From positions 124,001 to 188,000 of the forward strand of contig NZ_LPVZ01000020.1 of the NCBI RefSeq assembly GCF_001613795.1: 64,000 nt of DNA. The letters are read 5' to 3'. The notes below the pieces were generated by a model. The model searched no databases, was not told where the DNA came from, and was given only the letters and a program-made list of their open reading frames with translations. Source of the DNA: Thalassospira sp. MCCC 1A01148. Lineage in GTDB: Bacteria; Pseudomonadota; Alphaproteobacteria; Rhodospirillales; Thalassospiraceae. Both the position numbers and the translations under genes were made by a program. Of this stretch, positions 29,702-38,103 are shown piece after piece; the first letter of the stretch is position 1, and each line of letters begins with the position of its first letter.

Positions 29702-29778
29702 CGGAGCGTAGCTCAGCCTGGTAGAGCACTGTCTTCGGGAGGCAGGGGTCGGAGGTTCGAATCCTCTCGCTCCGACCA
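29702..29778 (+). tRNA. tRNA-Pro(CGG), copy 1
   Basis: The 77-base cloverleaf has acceptor arms CGGAGCG/CGCTCCG, D arm GCTCAGCCTGGTAGAGC, anticodon loop TTCGGGA (anticodon CGG), TpsiC loop GTTCGAATC, discriminator A and encoded CCA. Confidence 0.97.
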
Positions 29779-29784
29779 TCATTC

Positions 29785-29823
29785 AAAGGCCCTGAAACGT
29801 TTATGCGTTTCGGGGCCTTTTGC
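29785..29823 (+). terminator. Terminator after tRNA-Pro copy 1
   Basis: A long hairpin pairs AAAGGCCC and GAAACG with CGTTTC and GGGGCCTTT, and ends in TTTTG. It separates transcription of the two tRNA-Pro copies. Confidence 0.85.
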
Positions 29824-29989
29824 GTTTCAATCCGGGTTCTGTCGCGCCAACAACATGCGCGCGGCCATGAATTTCAATTGCTTGTTTCTTCCCCGCTCCA
29901 CAACAACACCAAACTGGCATTTTTTCCGCCAAAACGTCGGGTTTATGCTTGATCCGCGCGGAAAGAAGGGATAAACCTCCGCCCACTGA

Positions 29990-30066
29990 CGGAGCGTAGC
30001 TCAGCCTGGTAGAGCACTGTCTTCGGGAGGCAGGGGTCGGAGGTTCGAATCCTCTCGCTCCGACCA
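29990..30066 (+). tRNA. tRNA-Pro(CGG), copy 2
   Basis: The gene is identical over all 77 bases to the copy at 29702-29778, including CCA and the preceding TGA trinucleotide context. The copies are 211 bases apart. Confidence 0.97.
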
Positions 30067-30071
30067 TCAGT

Positions 30072-30104
30072 CGGGCGGTCTTTCTTTGAAAGGCCGCCCG
30101 TTTT
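30072..30104 (+). terminator. Terminator after tRNA-Pro copy 2
   Basis: A 13-bp stem starting CGGGCGG and closing CCGCCCG (one G-U pair, 3-base loop) is followed by TTTTC, six bases after the tRNA end. Confidence 0.88.
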
Positions 30105-30574
30105 CATTTCCGCGGGTAAACACCGTTGCGGATACCTGACCTGCTGCGCCTGCGCGATTGCATGCCTGCAACAGGCAGCAAGACTACAGTTCCACCAACA
30201 ACAAGACAAAATGATCCAAACGGATAGCGAATCCCCATACGATAAGTGGGGTAGAGACACCGCTGATGCGTAAACGACGGGGATCATAGAGCTTTTTGGC
30301 ATTCAACTTTCGAACAAGATAGAAGAGTTCCAAATACGCATTCCCGTGCGGAATTCCTGCTTTTGCGCCCGACAGCAAGTTGCGTTTTTGCACTGCAATA
30401 TGGATATTTTCTTTCGCCAACGATGAAACAAACTTGCTCATCCTTGCGAAATACGCTTATGCTTCGCCCTGCAACATAAAAATCGGGGAAAAAACCGCCC
30501 AAGAATAAAAGCAAAAGGCGGTGGTCGGCCTCACGTGGTATTACCAATTTCGGACTTCTTAGGGAGGAAGACGA
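30105..30574. other. 470-base stretch without a convincing gene
   Basis: The gap lies between the tRNA-Pro terminator and dctP. An 85-codon frame on the minus strand (30184-30441) has no properly spaced ribosome binding site and no recognisable domain, so it is not called. The 3' part is A-rich (around 30480-30530) and should contain the dctPQM promoter; the ribosome binding site GGGAGGAAG lies at 30561-30569. Confidence 0.5.
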
Positions 30575-31636
30575 ATGACTTTTTCTAAAGTGCTTAAATC
30601 GGCAACCTGCGCTGCCGTTCTTGCTGCGGCTGCGTTCACGGCAGCTCCGTCTGATGCGGATGCACAGGAACGCGTTCGCTGGAAAATGGGCTCGACCTAT
30701 CCGGGCAGCCTGACCCAGCTGGGTACGCTTGGCAAACGCGTCGAAGAGAAAATCGAACAGGTTTCCGGCGGCAATGTCCGCATCAAGTTCTATGAGCCGG
30801 GCGCACTTGTGCCGGCACTGGAAGTTTTCGATGCTGTTTCGACCGGCTCGATTGATGCCGCATTCTCCACCCCGGGTTACTGGGCAGGCAAGGTTCCGGC
30901 ACTGCAGCTGTTTGGTGCCGTTCCGTTCGGCCCGCAGGCTGGTGAATATCTGGCATGGGTCAAGTTTGGCGGTGGCCAGGAAATCTTTGACAAGCTGTAT
31001 GCCGAACATGGCATTAAGTCGCTGTTCTGCGGCCTGATCGCACCGGAAGCATCTGGTTGGTTCTCCAAGGAGATCAATTCGCCAGAAGACCTCAAAGGTC
31101 TGAAAATGCGCTTCTTCGGTCTTGGCGCGAAAGTGATGGAAAAACTTGGTGTTTCCACCCAGCTTCTGGCAGGCGGCGACATCTATCCGGCACTTGAGCT
31201 TGGCACCATTGATGCCACCGAATTCTCCATGCCGGCGATTGACCTGAAACTCGGCTTCCATCAGGTCGCGAAATACTACTACTTCCCGGGCTGGCATCAG
31301 CAGTCGACCCTGTTCGATCTGATGATGAACAAGGAAAAGTGGGATGCCCTTTCCGACACCCAGCGCGCCCAGATCGAATCTGTATGTAACGACAACCTTG
31401 CATATGGCTTCGCGGAAGGTGAAGCAATCCAGTTCGACGCTCTGAAAGAACTTCAGGAAAAAGGCGTGAACATCAAGAAGTGGTCGCCGGAAATGCTGGC
31501 AACCATGCGCGGTGCATGGGAAGAAGTTGCAACCGAGCTTTCGGCTGAAGACGAAAACTTCAAAATGGCCTATGAAAGCCTCCAGAGCTTCCGTGAAGAC
31601 TACAAGATCTGGAAAGACATCGGATATCTCGAATAA
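30575..31636 (+). CDS. dctP: TRAP transporter substrate-binding protein, DctP family
   Basis: The 353-residue protein has a Sec signal peptide (SATCAAVLAAAAFTAAPSDADA) and a mature DctP-type fold: WKMGSTYPGSLTQLGTLGKR, VRIKFYEPGALVPALEVFDA, and LKGLKMRFFGLGAKVMEKLG, which includes the Arg of the family that usually holds the substrate carboxylate. It should deliver an organic acid in the periplasm to the DctQ-DctM permease. The substrate is not predictable; sequences of this type are common for keto acids and similar anions. GGGAGGAAGACGA precedes the ATG. Confidence 0.93.
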   Translation: MTFSKVLKSATCAAVLAAAAFTAAPSDADAQERVRWKMGSTYPGSLTQLGTLGKRVEEKIEQVSGGNVRIKFYEPGALVPALEVFDAVSTGSIDAAFSTPGYWAGKVPALQLFGAVPFGPQAGEYLAWVKFGGGQEIFDKLYAEHGIKSLFCGLIAPEASGWFSKEINSPEDLKGLKMRFFGLGAKVMEKLGVSTQLLAGGDIYPALELGTIDATEFSMPAIDLKLGFHQVAKYYYFPGWHQQSTLFDLMMNKEKWDALSDTQRAQIESVCNDNLAYGFAEGEAIQFDALKELQEKGVNIKKWSPEMLATMRGAWEEVATELSAEDENFKMAYESLQSFREDYKIWKDIGYLE

Positions 31637-31686
31637 TCCAACAGGTCTGAACGACTGTTAAGACAGTCGACAAAAGCAAATCTCGG

Positions 31687-31716
31687 CAAGGCCGGGTGCC
31701 ACGTGCCCCGGCCTTG
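31687..31716 (+). other. Intercistronic hairpin between dctP and dctQ
   Basis: CAAGGCCGGG and CCCGGCCTTG form a perfect 10-bp stem with a 10-base loop and no T-tract. A hairpin after a binding-protein gene often stabilises its upstream message or partly attenuates transcription, giving more binding protein than permease; that role is inferred here. Confidence 0.7.
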
Positions 31717-31746
31717 ACCGCGATAAGAAGACCCGGGAGACCTTCT

Positions 31747-32331
31747 ATGGAAGCGCTACTGAAATTTAGTGACGGCATCGACGCCATCGTGACCCGTGTG
31801 GGCAAGTGGGCCAGCCTGCTGGCGATACCGTTGATGATCGTCATCCTGTACGACGTGATCCAACGTAAATTTGGCGGTCAGGGCTCCATCAAGCTGCAAG
31901 AGCTTGAGTGGCATCTGCATACCGGTCTGTTTATGTTGTGTTTTGGGTTCGCCTATATTCGCGACTCACATGTTCGTATCGAACTCATTCGTGACAATCT
32001 TCGCCCCCGCACCCGCGCCATCGTCGAAATGATCGGTGGCATTGTTTGTGTTTTGCCATTCTGTGCGTTGGTGCTGTATTTCGGTTTTGATTTTGTTGCC
32101 CGCTCCTTTGAGAACAACGAGGTATCGGCTGCGACAACCGGCCTGACCCATCGCTGGATCATCAAATCAACTATTCCCATCGGCTTTGGCCTTCTTGCCA
32201 TGGCGGGGCTTTCAATCTTCCTGAAATGCTTCGTCTTTGTCTTTGGCCCGGCAAACCTGCATAAGCGCGCAGGCTATTATGTCGGCACTCACCACCTTGA
32301 AGACCTTGGCGCTGCCAAGATCGAAGACTGA
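31747..32331 (+). CDS. dctQ: TRAP transporter small permease, DctQ family
   Basis: The 194-residue protein has four membrane segments (near 20-38, 55-72, 95-115, 140-165) and the DctQ-type features: LYDVIQRKFGG, LQELEWHLHTGLFMLCFGFA and DSHVRIELI. It forms the membrane complex with DctM. The ATG at 31747 has GGGAG upstream; the frame is open earlier, but this start begins the conserved sequence. Confidence 0.92.
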   Translation: MEALLKFSDGIDAIVTRVGKWASLLAIPLMIVILYDVIQRKFGGQGSIKLQELEWHLHTGLFMLCFGFAYIRDSHVRIELIRDNLRPRTRAIVEMIGGIVCVLPFCALVLYFGFDFVARSFENNEVSAATTGLTHRWIIKSTIPIGFGLLAMAGLSIFLKCFVFVFGPANLHKRAGYYVGTHHLEDLGAAKIED

Positions 32332-32352
32332 GCGGAACGGGGATAATTCCAA

Positions 32353-33744
32353 ATGGGTAACTTCTATATCGAAGACTGGTTTCCGCTGTTCATGTTTGCC
32401 TCGCTCGGCATTCTTGTCTTCACGGGACTTCCGGTTGCGTTCGTCATTTCAGGCATCGGGATCGGCTTTGGCTTCCTGGGCATCGCCTATGACGTTTTCT
32501 CCTTTATCGAATTTTTCAATATCGTCTCTCGCATCTGGGGCGGCATCTCCGAAAACATGGTGATGGTTGCTGTGCCGATGTTCATCTACATGGGCACGAT
32601 GCTTGAAAAAAGTGGCGTTGCAGAAGACCTTCTGGAATGCCTCAACATGCTGCTGCGTAAAGTCCCGGGCGGTCTTGCACTGTCGGTAACGCTGATGGGC
32701 ACCATCATGGCAGCAACCACCGGCATTATCGGCGCATCCGTTGTCATGATGACCTTGCTGGCGCTGCCGGTGATGATGCGCCGCAACTATGATCCCTCGC
32801 TTGCGACGGGGACAATTGCCGCATCGGGAACGCTTGGCATTCTGATCCCGCCATCGATCATGCTGGTTCTGATGTCCGACCTTCTGTCGGTGTCGGTTGG
32901 CAACCTGTTCTTGGCGGCCATTCTGCCGGGCCTGATCCTTGCGGGTCTTTATACCGTTTATATTTTCGTGCGCTGCCAATTGAATCCGGGCCTTGCCCCA
33001 CCCCTTCCAGAGGGTGAAGCCATCCATGGCAAGGATCTTGCGATGATGGTGGTGCGCAGCTTCCTGCCACCGGTTTTCCTGATCGTTCTTGTTCTGGGCT
33101 CGATCTTTGCCGGATTTGCCACCCCGACCGAGGCCGCAGGTGTTGGTGCGGTTGGTGCAACCTTCCTTGCATTGGTCAAGGGGCGCCTTAAATGGCCGGT
33201 CCTCAAGGATGTTTGTGAACGTTCGGCCCTGACGGGTGCAATGCTGTTCTTCCTGTTTGCCGGTGCAACAGTGTTCTCCTATGTCTTCCGTTCACTTGGC
33301 GGCGATGATCTGGTGATCGATCTGGTGGAAAGTGCCGGTTTGGGGTCCTGGGGCATTTTGCTTCTGCTGATGCTCATCGTCTTCATCCTGGGCTTCTTCT
33401 TTGACTGGGTCGAGATCACCCTGATCGTTCTTCCGATCTTCGCACCGGTCATTGCCCAGCTTGATTTCGGTCATCACCTGGATATCGGTGGCCTTGAAGC
33501 AACCGAAGCACAGGTCCTGACCTGGTTTGCAGTCCTTGTGGCGGTGAACCTGCAAACAAGCTTCTTGACGCCACCGTTTGGGTTTGCCCTGTTCTACCTC
33601 AAGGGTGTGGCGCCAAAATCGATCTCTATCCAGCAGATCTACAAGGGGATCATTCCCTTCGTCCTTCTGCAGGTTGTTGGGCTGTTGCTTGTGATGTACT
33701 TCCCTGAACTTGCACTCTGGATGCCTAATACGCTGCTTGAGTAG
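32353..33744 (+). CDS. dctM: TRAP transporter large permease, DctM family
   Basis: The 463-residue protein has about 12 to 13 membrane segments and typical DctM segments: MVMVAVPMFIYMGTMLEKSG, ATTGIIGASVVMMTLLALPV, GTLGILIPPSIMLVLMSDL and FATPTEAAGVGAVGATFLAL. It carries the ion-coupled transport pathway of the TRAP system, usually driven by sodium. It starts 21 bases after dctQ, completing the dctPQM operon. Confidence 0.95.
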   Translation: MGNFYIEDWFPLFMFASLGILVFTGLPVAFVISGIGIGFGFLGIAYDVFSFIEFFNIVSRIWGGISENMVMVAVPMFIYMGTMLEKSGVAEDLLECLNMLLRKVPGGLALSVTLMGTIMAATTGIIGASVVMMTLLALPVMMRRNYDPSLATGTIAASGTLGILIPPSIMLVLMSDLLSVSVGNLFLAAILPGLILAGLYTVYIFVRCQLNPGLAPPLPEGEAIHGKDLAMMVVRSFLPPVFLIVLVLGSIFAGFATPTEAAGVGAVGATFLALVKGRLKWPVLKDVCERSALTGAMLFFLFAGATVFSYVFRSLGGDDLVIDLVESAGLGSWGILLLLMLIVFILGFFFDWVEITLIVLPIFAPVIAQLDFGHHLDIGGLEATEAQVLTWFAVLVAVNLQTSFLTPPFGFALFYLKGVAPKSISIQQIYKGIIPFVLLQVVGLLLVMYFPELALWMPNTLLE

Positions 33745-33768
33745 CAAGAGGCTTTCGAAACGAACGAC

Positions 33769-33802
33769 AAAGGGCGCTGTTGCAAAGACAGCGCCCTTTT
33801 TG
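33769..33802 (+). terminator. Terminator of the dctPQM operon
   Basis: AAAGGGCGCTGT pairs with ACAGCGCCCTTT (12 bp) around a 7-base loop, and TTTTTG follows. It lies 24 bases after the dctM stop. Confidence 0.9.
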
Positions 33803-33833
33803 ATTTGGTCCGATTTGGCAAGAACAGTTCAAC

Positions 33834-33867
33834 AAAAAGCCGCCCGGATGATGCACATCGGGCGGCC
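33834..33867 (-). terminator. Terminator of the DUF2336 gene
   Basis: GCCGCCCG-GATG pairs with CATCGGGCGGC with one bulged G. On the minus strand TTTTTG follows. It lies just past the stop of the DUF2336 gene. Confidence 0.8.
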
Positions 33868-33907
33868 AGGATTTCGCAGCGATTTGGTCAATAGTGATTG
33901 GCTGTAA

Positions 33908-35044
33908 TCAGTGGTGCATGGCCCGTTCACCGGGGAGCTGCAACATACGGCCCATCAGATAGTCAACATCATCTGAGTCAAACTCGACCCCAAGATCACC
34001 ATACTGGGTCAGAACCCGTTCGATCATCCGTCGGGAATAGCGTTCCTTGTCATGTTCTTCACCATCAAAGGAGGTCTCGCGCGCAACCTCGATCGCAGCA
34101 CGAACACCGGGGAAGAAATGCTCCGGCATGCTGGCCTTGTTGTAAATTGCCTCAAGACCAAACGGGCCGCTGTCGTGAATGAGGATACGGGTATTGATCA
34201 GCGAAACACCGGCCCTTTTCGCCAGCGCAGCCTCGAAGAAGGACACATCCCCCATGCACAGCGCACGCAGGATCAGGCCGCTGGTCAGGCGATTGTTTGT
34301 GTAAAGATGCTCGACAAGCAGTTCAACATCGCGTTCTTCCACCCCGTCACCCAGCAGGCCAATGGTCGCACTTTCCTGCGACTGGGTCATCACGGCATTC
34401 ACGATGCCCTCGGGTATATGACCACGCGAAATCAGTTGCGACCGCATCCGTTCAGATACCAGTGTCACCATGCGTTCGGCGATCGTGATCGGCAAGTGAT
34501 TACGTTCGATCATCGGCTTCTGAATGCGTTCATTGTCGCCGAAATCGTCAACAACCTTTTGCAGCGAAACTTCACTGATTTCCGCGCCCTGGTTTGACAT
34601 CAGATCGACCATCACGTCTTCATGACCGATATCGACAAGCGTTGCCGAAACAACCTCGGACACGTGGGCGCGCGAGGCGATGGCCCGTTGCTTTTCAACG
34701 CTGTCTGCATTGTCGCCAATAATATCGACCAGGTCGTCATCATTGAGGACTTCGGAAAATTCCAGAACCGGCAACGCGACATCATCAACATCACGTGCAA
34801 GTGTTGCCGCAACATCATGCGGGACCAAAGGTGTCTGGGCGAGGTTCTTGGCAAGGGCCTTGCGCACACGCACTTCGGCGTCACGGATCATCAAACGGAA
34901 AATATCTTCCGCCAGAACACGTTCGCTGTCCGTCAAGGTTTCAGTAGTGAACTCACGACTGATTTTTTCGGCGGTATCCGCACGGTTTTCCCCTGACGGG
35001 TCCTGAACCAGCTTGCTCAGATCTTCTTTGGTGATACGTGGCAA
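33908..35044 (-). CDS. DUF2336 domain protein
   Basis: The 378-residue protein is acidic and helical throughout, with HEAT-like repeats: VRVRKALAKNLAQTPLVPHD, VALPVLEFSEVLNDDDLVDI, RAIASRAHVSEVVSATLVDI and LIDAR-like segments, and RLTSGLILRALCMGDVSFFE. This is the DUF2336 pattern found in alphaproteobacteria; the function is unknown. The start is a TTG at 35044 preceded by AGGAG; the next ATG lies about 50 codons inside conserved sequence, so TTG is favoured. It stands alone, convergent with dctM. Confidence 0.85.
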   Translation of the reverse strand: MPRITKEDLSKLVQDPSGENRADTAEKISREFTTETLTDSERVLAEDIFRLMIRDAEVRVRKALAKNLAQTPLVPHDVAATLARDVDDVALPVLEFSEVLNDDDLVDIIGDNADSVEKQRAIASRAHVSEVVSATLVDIGHEDVMVDLMSNQGAEISEVSLQKVVDDFGDNERIQKPMIERNHLPITIAERMVTLVSERMRSQLISRGHIPEGIVNAVMTQSQESATIGLLGDGVEERDVELLVEHLYTNNRLTSGLILRALCMGDVSFFEAALAKRAGVSLINTRILIHDSGPFGLEAIYNKASMPEHFFPGVRAAIEVARETSFDGEEHDKERYSRRMIERVLTQYGDLGVEFDSDDVDYLMGRMLQLPGERAMHH

Positions 35045-35517
35045 TAGATATCTCCTGGCACGCTTCTCATATGGCTGCCAATTTACTGCGCAAGATTATA
35101 CTTCTGGCAGGAAATCGACAAACATATTTTCCATAGTTGGGGCACAAGGCCCTGATTTTCAACCATCCTGTTGATCAATACACATCGGGAACCTTTACCC
35201 GGTGCCAAAAGGATGAAATCTGACCGCCTGCCGCCATGGCGGAAACACACTATTTGAGTCGTAAATTATTTGCCAGCAATCAAAAAACGAGAAATCTGGC
35301 AAATTCCGTCCGCACCGACCACAAATTGACTAAACTCAAATTGTTCCTATCGACACTATGTTAAATCTGGTTACCAGTTTTTGAAGATCAACCGGTCTTG
35401 CACGTGTTCGACGCATGACAATATACCGCGTTGACCTTTTGATTACCCACAGATGTGCCAACAACTGGCGCATCATCCCGATCACCGGGAATATTGAAAG
35501 AAGAGAGAGGCTCCATA
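35045..35517. other. 473-base divergent intergenic region, DUF2336 / cytochrome c
   Basis: The region is AT-rich compared with flanking genes. A TTGACT at about 35325 and a TTGACC at about 35430 are possible -35 elements for the cytochrome gene, but neither has a convincing partner. Poor-quality frames cross it. No repeat or RNA gene is recognised. Confidence 0.45.
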
Positions 35518-35916
35518 ATGACGTTTCCGCGCAAACTGGCTCTCGTTGCCAGCTCCCTCGCCTTCCTGTCTGCGGCTCCTGCGCTTGCCGGTGATGCGGC
35601 AAAAGGTGAAAAACTGTTCAAGCGCTGCGCTGCCTGCCACAGCCTTGAAGCAGGCGTAAACAAGGTCGGCCCCAGCCTTGCCGGTTCTGTCGGTCGTGAA
35701 TGCGGTACGGTTGAAGGCTACAAATACGGGCGTGGTTACCAGGCTGCATGTGAAAAAGGCTTTGTAGCAGACGAGGCATTCCTGACCGACTACCTGCGGG
35801 ACCCGTCTGCCAAGCTCAGCGAGATCGCTGGCTCCAAGCAGCGCTCCAAAATGGCCTTCAAACTCAAGAAGGATGAGGATATCGCCGACATTATCGAATT
35901 CCTCAAAACGCAGTAA
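35518..35916 (+). CDS. Periplasmic class I cytochrome c
   Basis: The 132-residue protein has a signal peptide ending ...SAAPALAG (cleavage near residue 24), the haem site CAACH at residues 37-41, GPSLAG, and a Met axial ligand in KMAF (Met112). This is a monohaem class I cytochrome, an electron carrier in the periplasm. Two additional Cys (62 and 78), in ECGTVEG and AACEKG, lie within the loop between the haem site and the Met and could form a disulfide. The ATG at 35518 follows AGAGAGAGG. It stands alone between convergent and divergent neighbours. Confidence 0.92.
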   Translation: MTFPRKLALVASSLAFLSAAPALAGDAAKGEKLFKRCAACHSLEAGVNKVGPSLAGSVGRECGTVEGYKYGRGYQAACEKGFVADEAFLTDYLRDPSAKLSEIAGSKQRSKMAFKLKKDEDIADIIEFLKTQ

Positions 35917-35939
35917 TCTTTGCGTCCCGTTTGAAATGC

Positions 35940-35978
35940 AAAATGGCCGGCGCTTTGTGCCCGGCCATTCTCAATTTT
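35940..35978 (+). terminator. Probable terminator after cytochrome c (maybe bidirectional)
   Basis: AATGGCCGG and CCGGCCATT form a 9-bp stem with a 10-base loop at 35942-35969. A late TTTTG follows on the plus strand and TTTTGC on the minus strand, so it may serve both convergent genes. Confidence 0.6.
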
Positions 35979-36027
35979 GTTTGTGATTTACCAATGCTGG
36001 CTGCAACGCCAGACAAAAACTTGGGCG

Positions 36028-36768
36028 TTAGGCGGCTTCTCGCCGACGCAGCAACTCTTCACCGACTGCGCGCATCTGCTCAACCGTCGCCACATTGAGC
36101 GTCGATGTGACTTCGAGTTCACGGTCTTCGTAAACATCACGGTCCGGGTGTTTTTCCTTCCAGTCGGCGACAGCCTGATCGCGTTCACGTATCAGTTTTT
36201 CAATCTGTGGTCGGAACAACACCATCATGCCCGAGACCCAGCGATTGACCGGCCAGGATGGCTGCGCATGATCAATGACAAACCCGTCAAGCATGCTAAT
36301 CACGTCTTCTGCATCATACCAGACTTCGCCAGTAACCCATCGGTTGGTCGAAAACAGACGCTGACAGAGGCCGAATTCATCCATCGAAAATGCGATCAGA
36401 TGCGAAAGTGCATCATTTGGGCCTTCGGGATAGTCAAAACCTTCTATCTCTTTTGGTTTGCAGCCTTCCGGCATCCCGCGCGGACGCATGAATGTATGGA
36501 AATGTCCATGTTCATCCCAGTCCCGGCGTTCTTCCTTGGGATGGGCATGATAATAGAATTGGGCATGTGACTGGCGATCATAGACATCACCTTCGGGGTA
36601 ATGTGTCCATTCATAGAATGTGCCGGCACTTTTGATCAGTTCACCAACAATGTTGTCGCCCGTTGCTGTGAGCACCCGATGACATTCCATAACATCGCGA
36701 CCGGCGGCCAACATTTTTTCAAGTTGGGCTGTCGGGATCGACGCCAAATCAAGTGTGTCTTCAGTCAT
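36028..36768 (-). CDS. DUF6969-like protein of unknown function
   Basis: The 246-residue cytoplasmic protein contains FYEWTHYPEGDVYDRQSHAQ, FYYHAHPKEER and EHGHFHTFMRPRGMPEG. These His- and aromatic-rich segments match what I recall of the DUF6969 family, but I cannot confirm the assignment. Clustered His, Asp and Glu suggest metal binding, an inference only. The C-terminal half includes FRPQIEKLIRERDQAVADWK. The ATG at 36768 (GGTGAAG upstream) is favoured over one at 36795. It neighbours the FGE-like gene on the same strand, 145 bases away. Confidence 0.7.
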   Translation of the reverse strand: MTEDTLDLASIPTAQLEKMLAAGRDVMECHRVLTATGDNIVGELIKSAGTFYEWTHYPEGDVYDRQSHAQFYYHAHPKEERRDWDEHGHFHTFMRPRGMPEGCKPKEIEGFDYPEGPNDALSHLIAFSMDEFGLCQRLFSTNRWVTGEVWYDAEDVISMLDGFVIDHAQPSWPVNRWVSGMMVLFRPQIEKLIRERDQAVADWKEKHPDRDVYEDRELEVTSTLNVATVEQMRAVGEELLRRREAA

Positions 36769-36912
36769 TTCTTCACCAACATTGTTGCAATCCATCCATT
36801 ACTTTGCCGATGCAAATTAAGATGGTTTTTGCCCCGTCGCGCCAATGAAACCCTATCAACAGTTAGTGATTCCTGGTTGGCTTGCAAAATCTAATCTTTG
36901 GCAGACGCGACG

Positions 36913-37776
36913 TTATCGATCGCGCATTACCCGGAAACCGATCAGGATATGCTTCAGGAATTCCGGACGTCCATGGCGCGCAGCGGGACGGCAAACACCG
37001 CAACCGCGATCATCCCAGGAACCACCCTTAACAATCCGATAGCCTGCCTGGGAAGATGATGACGTCCATTCGAAAACTTGTCCAACTCCGTCATAAAGAC
37101 CAAAGGGACCTTCTTCAAACTGACCGACCGGCATGGTATCAAACGGCCCCTTGTCGGCACTGTTCAGGCGGTCCGCGTCAAAAATATTGCCCCATGGATA
37201 AAAGGTCCCATCCGGCCCGCGTGCAGCCTTTTCCCAATGCAGTTCGTCTGGCAAATGCCAGGTGTCACCAGTCTTGTCGCTCAGCCACTGGGCATAGGCA
37301 TTGGCATCCTGCCATGACACCAGAACCACAGGATGATCACCCCGCCCCGTTGGCGGACTGTCATCGTTCCACAAGAACGGCAAGATGGTTTCGTAGTTGT
37401 AAATCAGCCCCTGACGTTCCCAATCTTCCTGGCTTATGTCTGGTGCCGGGTGCCCGGTTTCCTGAACAAAAGCGGCATATTGGTCATTCGTGACCGGTGT
37501 TTTGCCGATATCATAGCCCAAAAGGTGAACGTGCCATTTGTCACTTTCGAGATCATACCAGCGATTGCGACGGCTGATGTCATGACCATAGACCTGCTCA
37601 TCAATCTGATAAGCATACTGGCGTTCGACGGAATCCGACCCTTGCCAGAACCATCCTGAAGGAATCTGAACCATTTCGGGAATCTCGCCGTTCGCAGCCT
37701 GTGCCTGGGAAACTCCGACAACACACGCAACAGCGCAAAACTTCCCGATATCGACGATACAGTTCCCTAATCTCAT
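36913..37776 (-). CDS. Secreted SUMF1/formylglycine-generating-enzyme-like protein
   Basis: The 287-residue protein has a Sec signal peptide (VDIGKFCAVACVVGVSQAQA) and a SUMF1 domain: VQIPSGWFWQGSD, GYDIGKTPVTNDQYAAFVQE, HPVVLVSWQDANAYAQWLS, WHLPDELHWEKAARG, TFYPWGN, GVGQVFEWTSSS and the end motif YRIVKGGSWDDRG...IGFRVMRDR. True FGE oxidises a Cys to formylglycine in sulfatases; its two copper-binding Cys stand in a GGSYxCHxSYC pattern. Here Cys residues occur in GGSWDDRGCGVCR with different spacing, so the chemistry is uncertain. GGAAG precedes the ATG at 37776. It is divergent from the CAANP-repeat gene. Confidence 0.85.
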   Translation of the reverse strand: MRLGNCIVDIGKFCAVACVVGVSQAQAANGEIPEMVQIPSGWFWQGSDSVERQYAYQIDEQVYGHDISRRNRWYDLESDKWHVHLLGYDIGKTPVTNDQYAAFVQETGHPAPDISQEDWERQGLIYNYETILPFLWNDDSPPTGRGDHPVVLVSWQDANAYAQWLSDKTGDTWHLPDELHWEKAARGPDGTFYPWGNIFDADRLNSADKGPFDTMPVGQFEEGPFGLYDGVGQVFEWTSSSSQAGYRIVKGGSWDDRGCGVCRPAARHGRPEFLKHILIGFRVMRDR

Positions 37777-38103
37777 AAAAACTTCCGTTCCGATCGGTGG
37801 CATGGCTCACACTTTTTTCAAGCCGGGCCGCACGTTCAGTATCATTCACCCATCCTTTCAACATGAGGAAATTTCACCGCACTTTCAATCGGTTTGACCA
37901 TCATGTTGAAGGATTTACGACATTTTCTTTATGGAACAGCCCCCTAGTCAAGCGCATTGCACCACCCGCATGGAACACGCGCGACTCACATAACAGTGAA
38001 ACCATGTGACGCCGCTTCTTGTGAAATTTGGACCATAGTGCCCTCACCGATGGGCGAAGGAACGCCCGAGGTTAAACTTACCGAACCGTCAGAGAGGCAC
38101 CAC
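37777..38103. promoter_or_regulatory. 327-base divergent regulatory region with a perfect inverted repeat
   Basis: TTCAACATGA (37857-37866) and its exact complement TCATGTTGAA (37901-37910) lie 34 bases apart between the divergent FGE-like and CAANP-repeat genes. They could be a two-site operator controlling both directions or a weak stem. No clear -35/-10 pair is seen. Confidence 0.5.

Noticed and set aside
30184-30441. An 85-codon minus-strand frame between tRNA-Pro and dctP
   Set aside because: AGG touches the start codon, which is too close for a ribosome binding site, and no family pattern is visible; insufficient support for a gene call.
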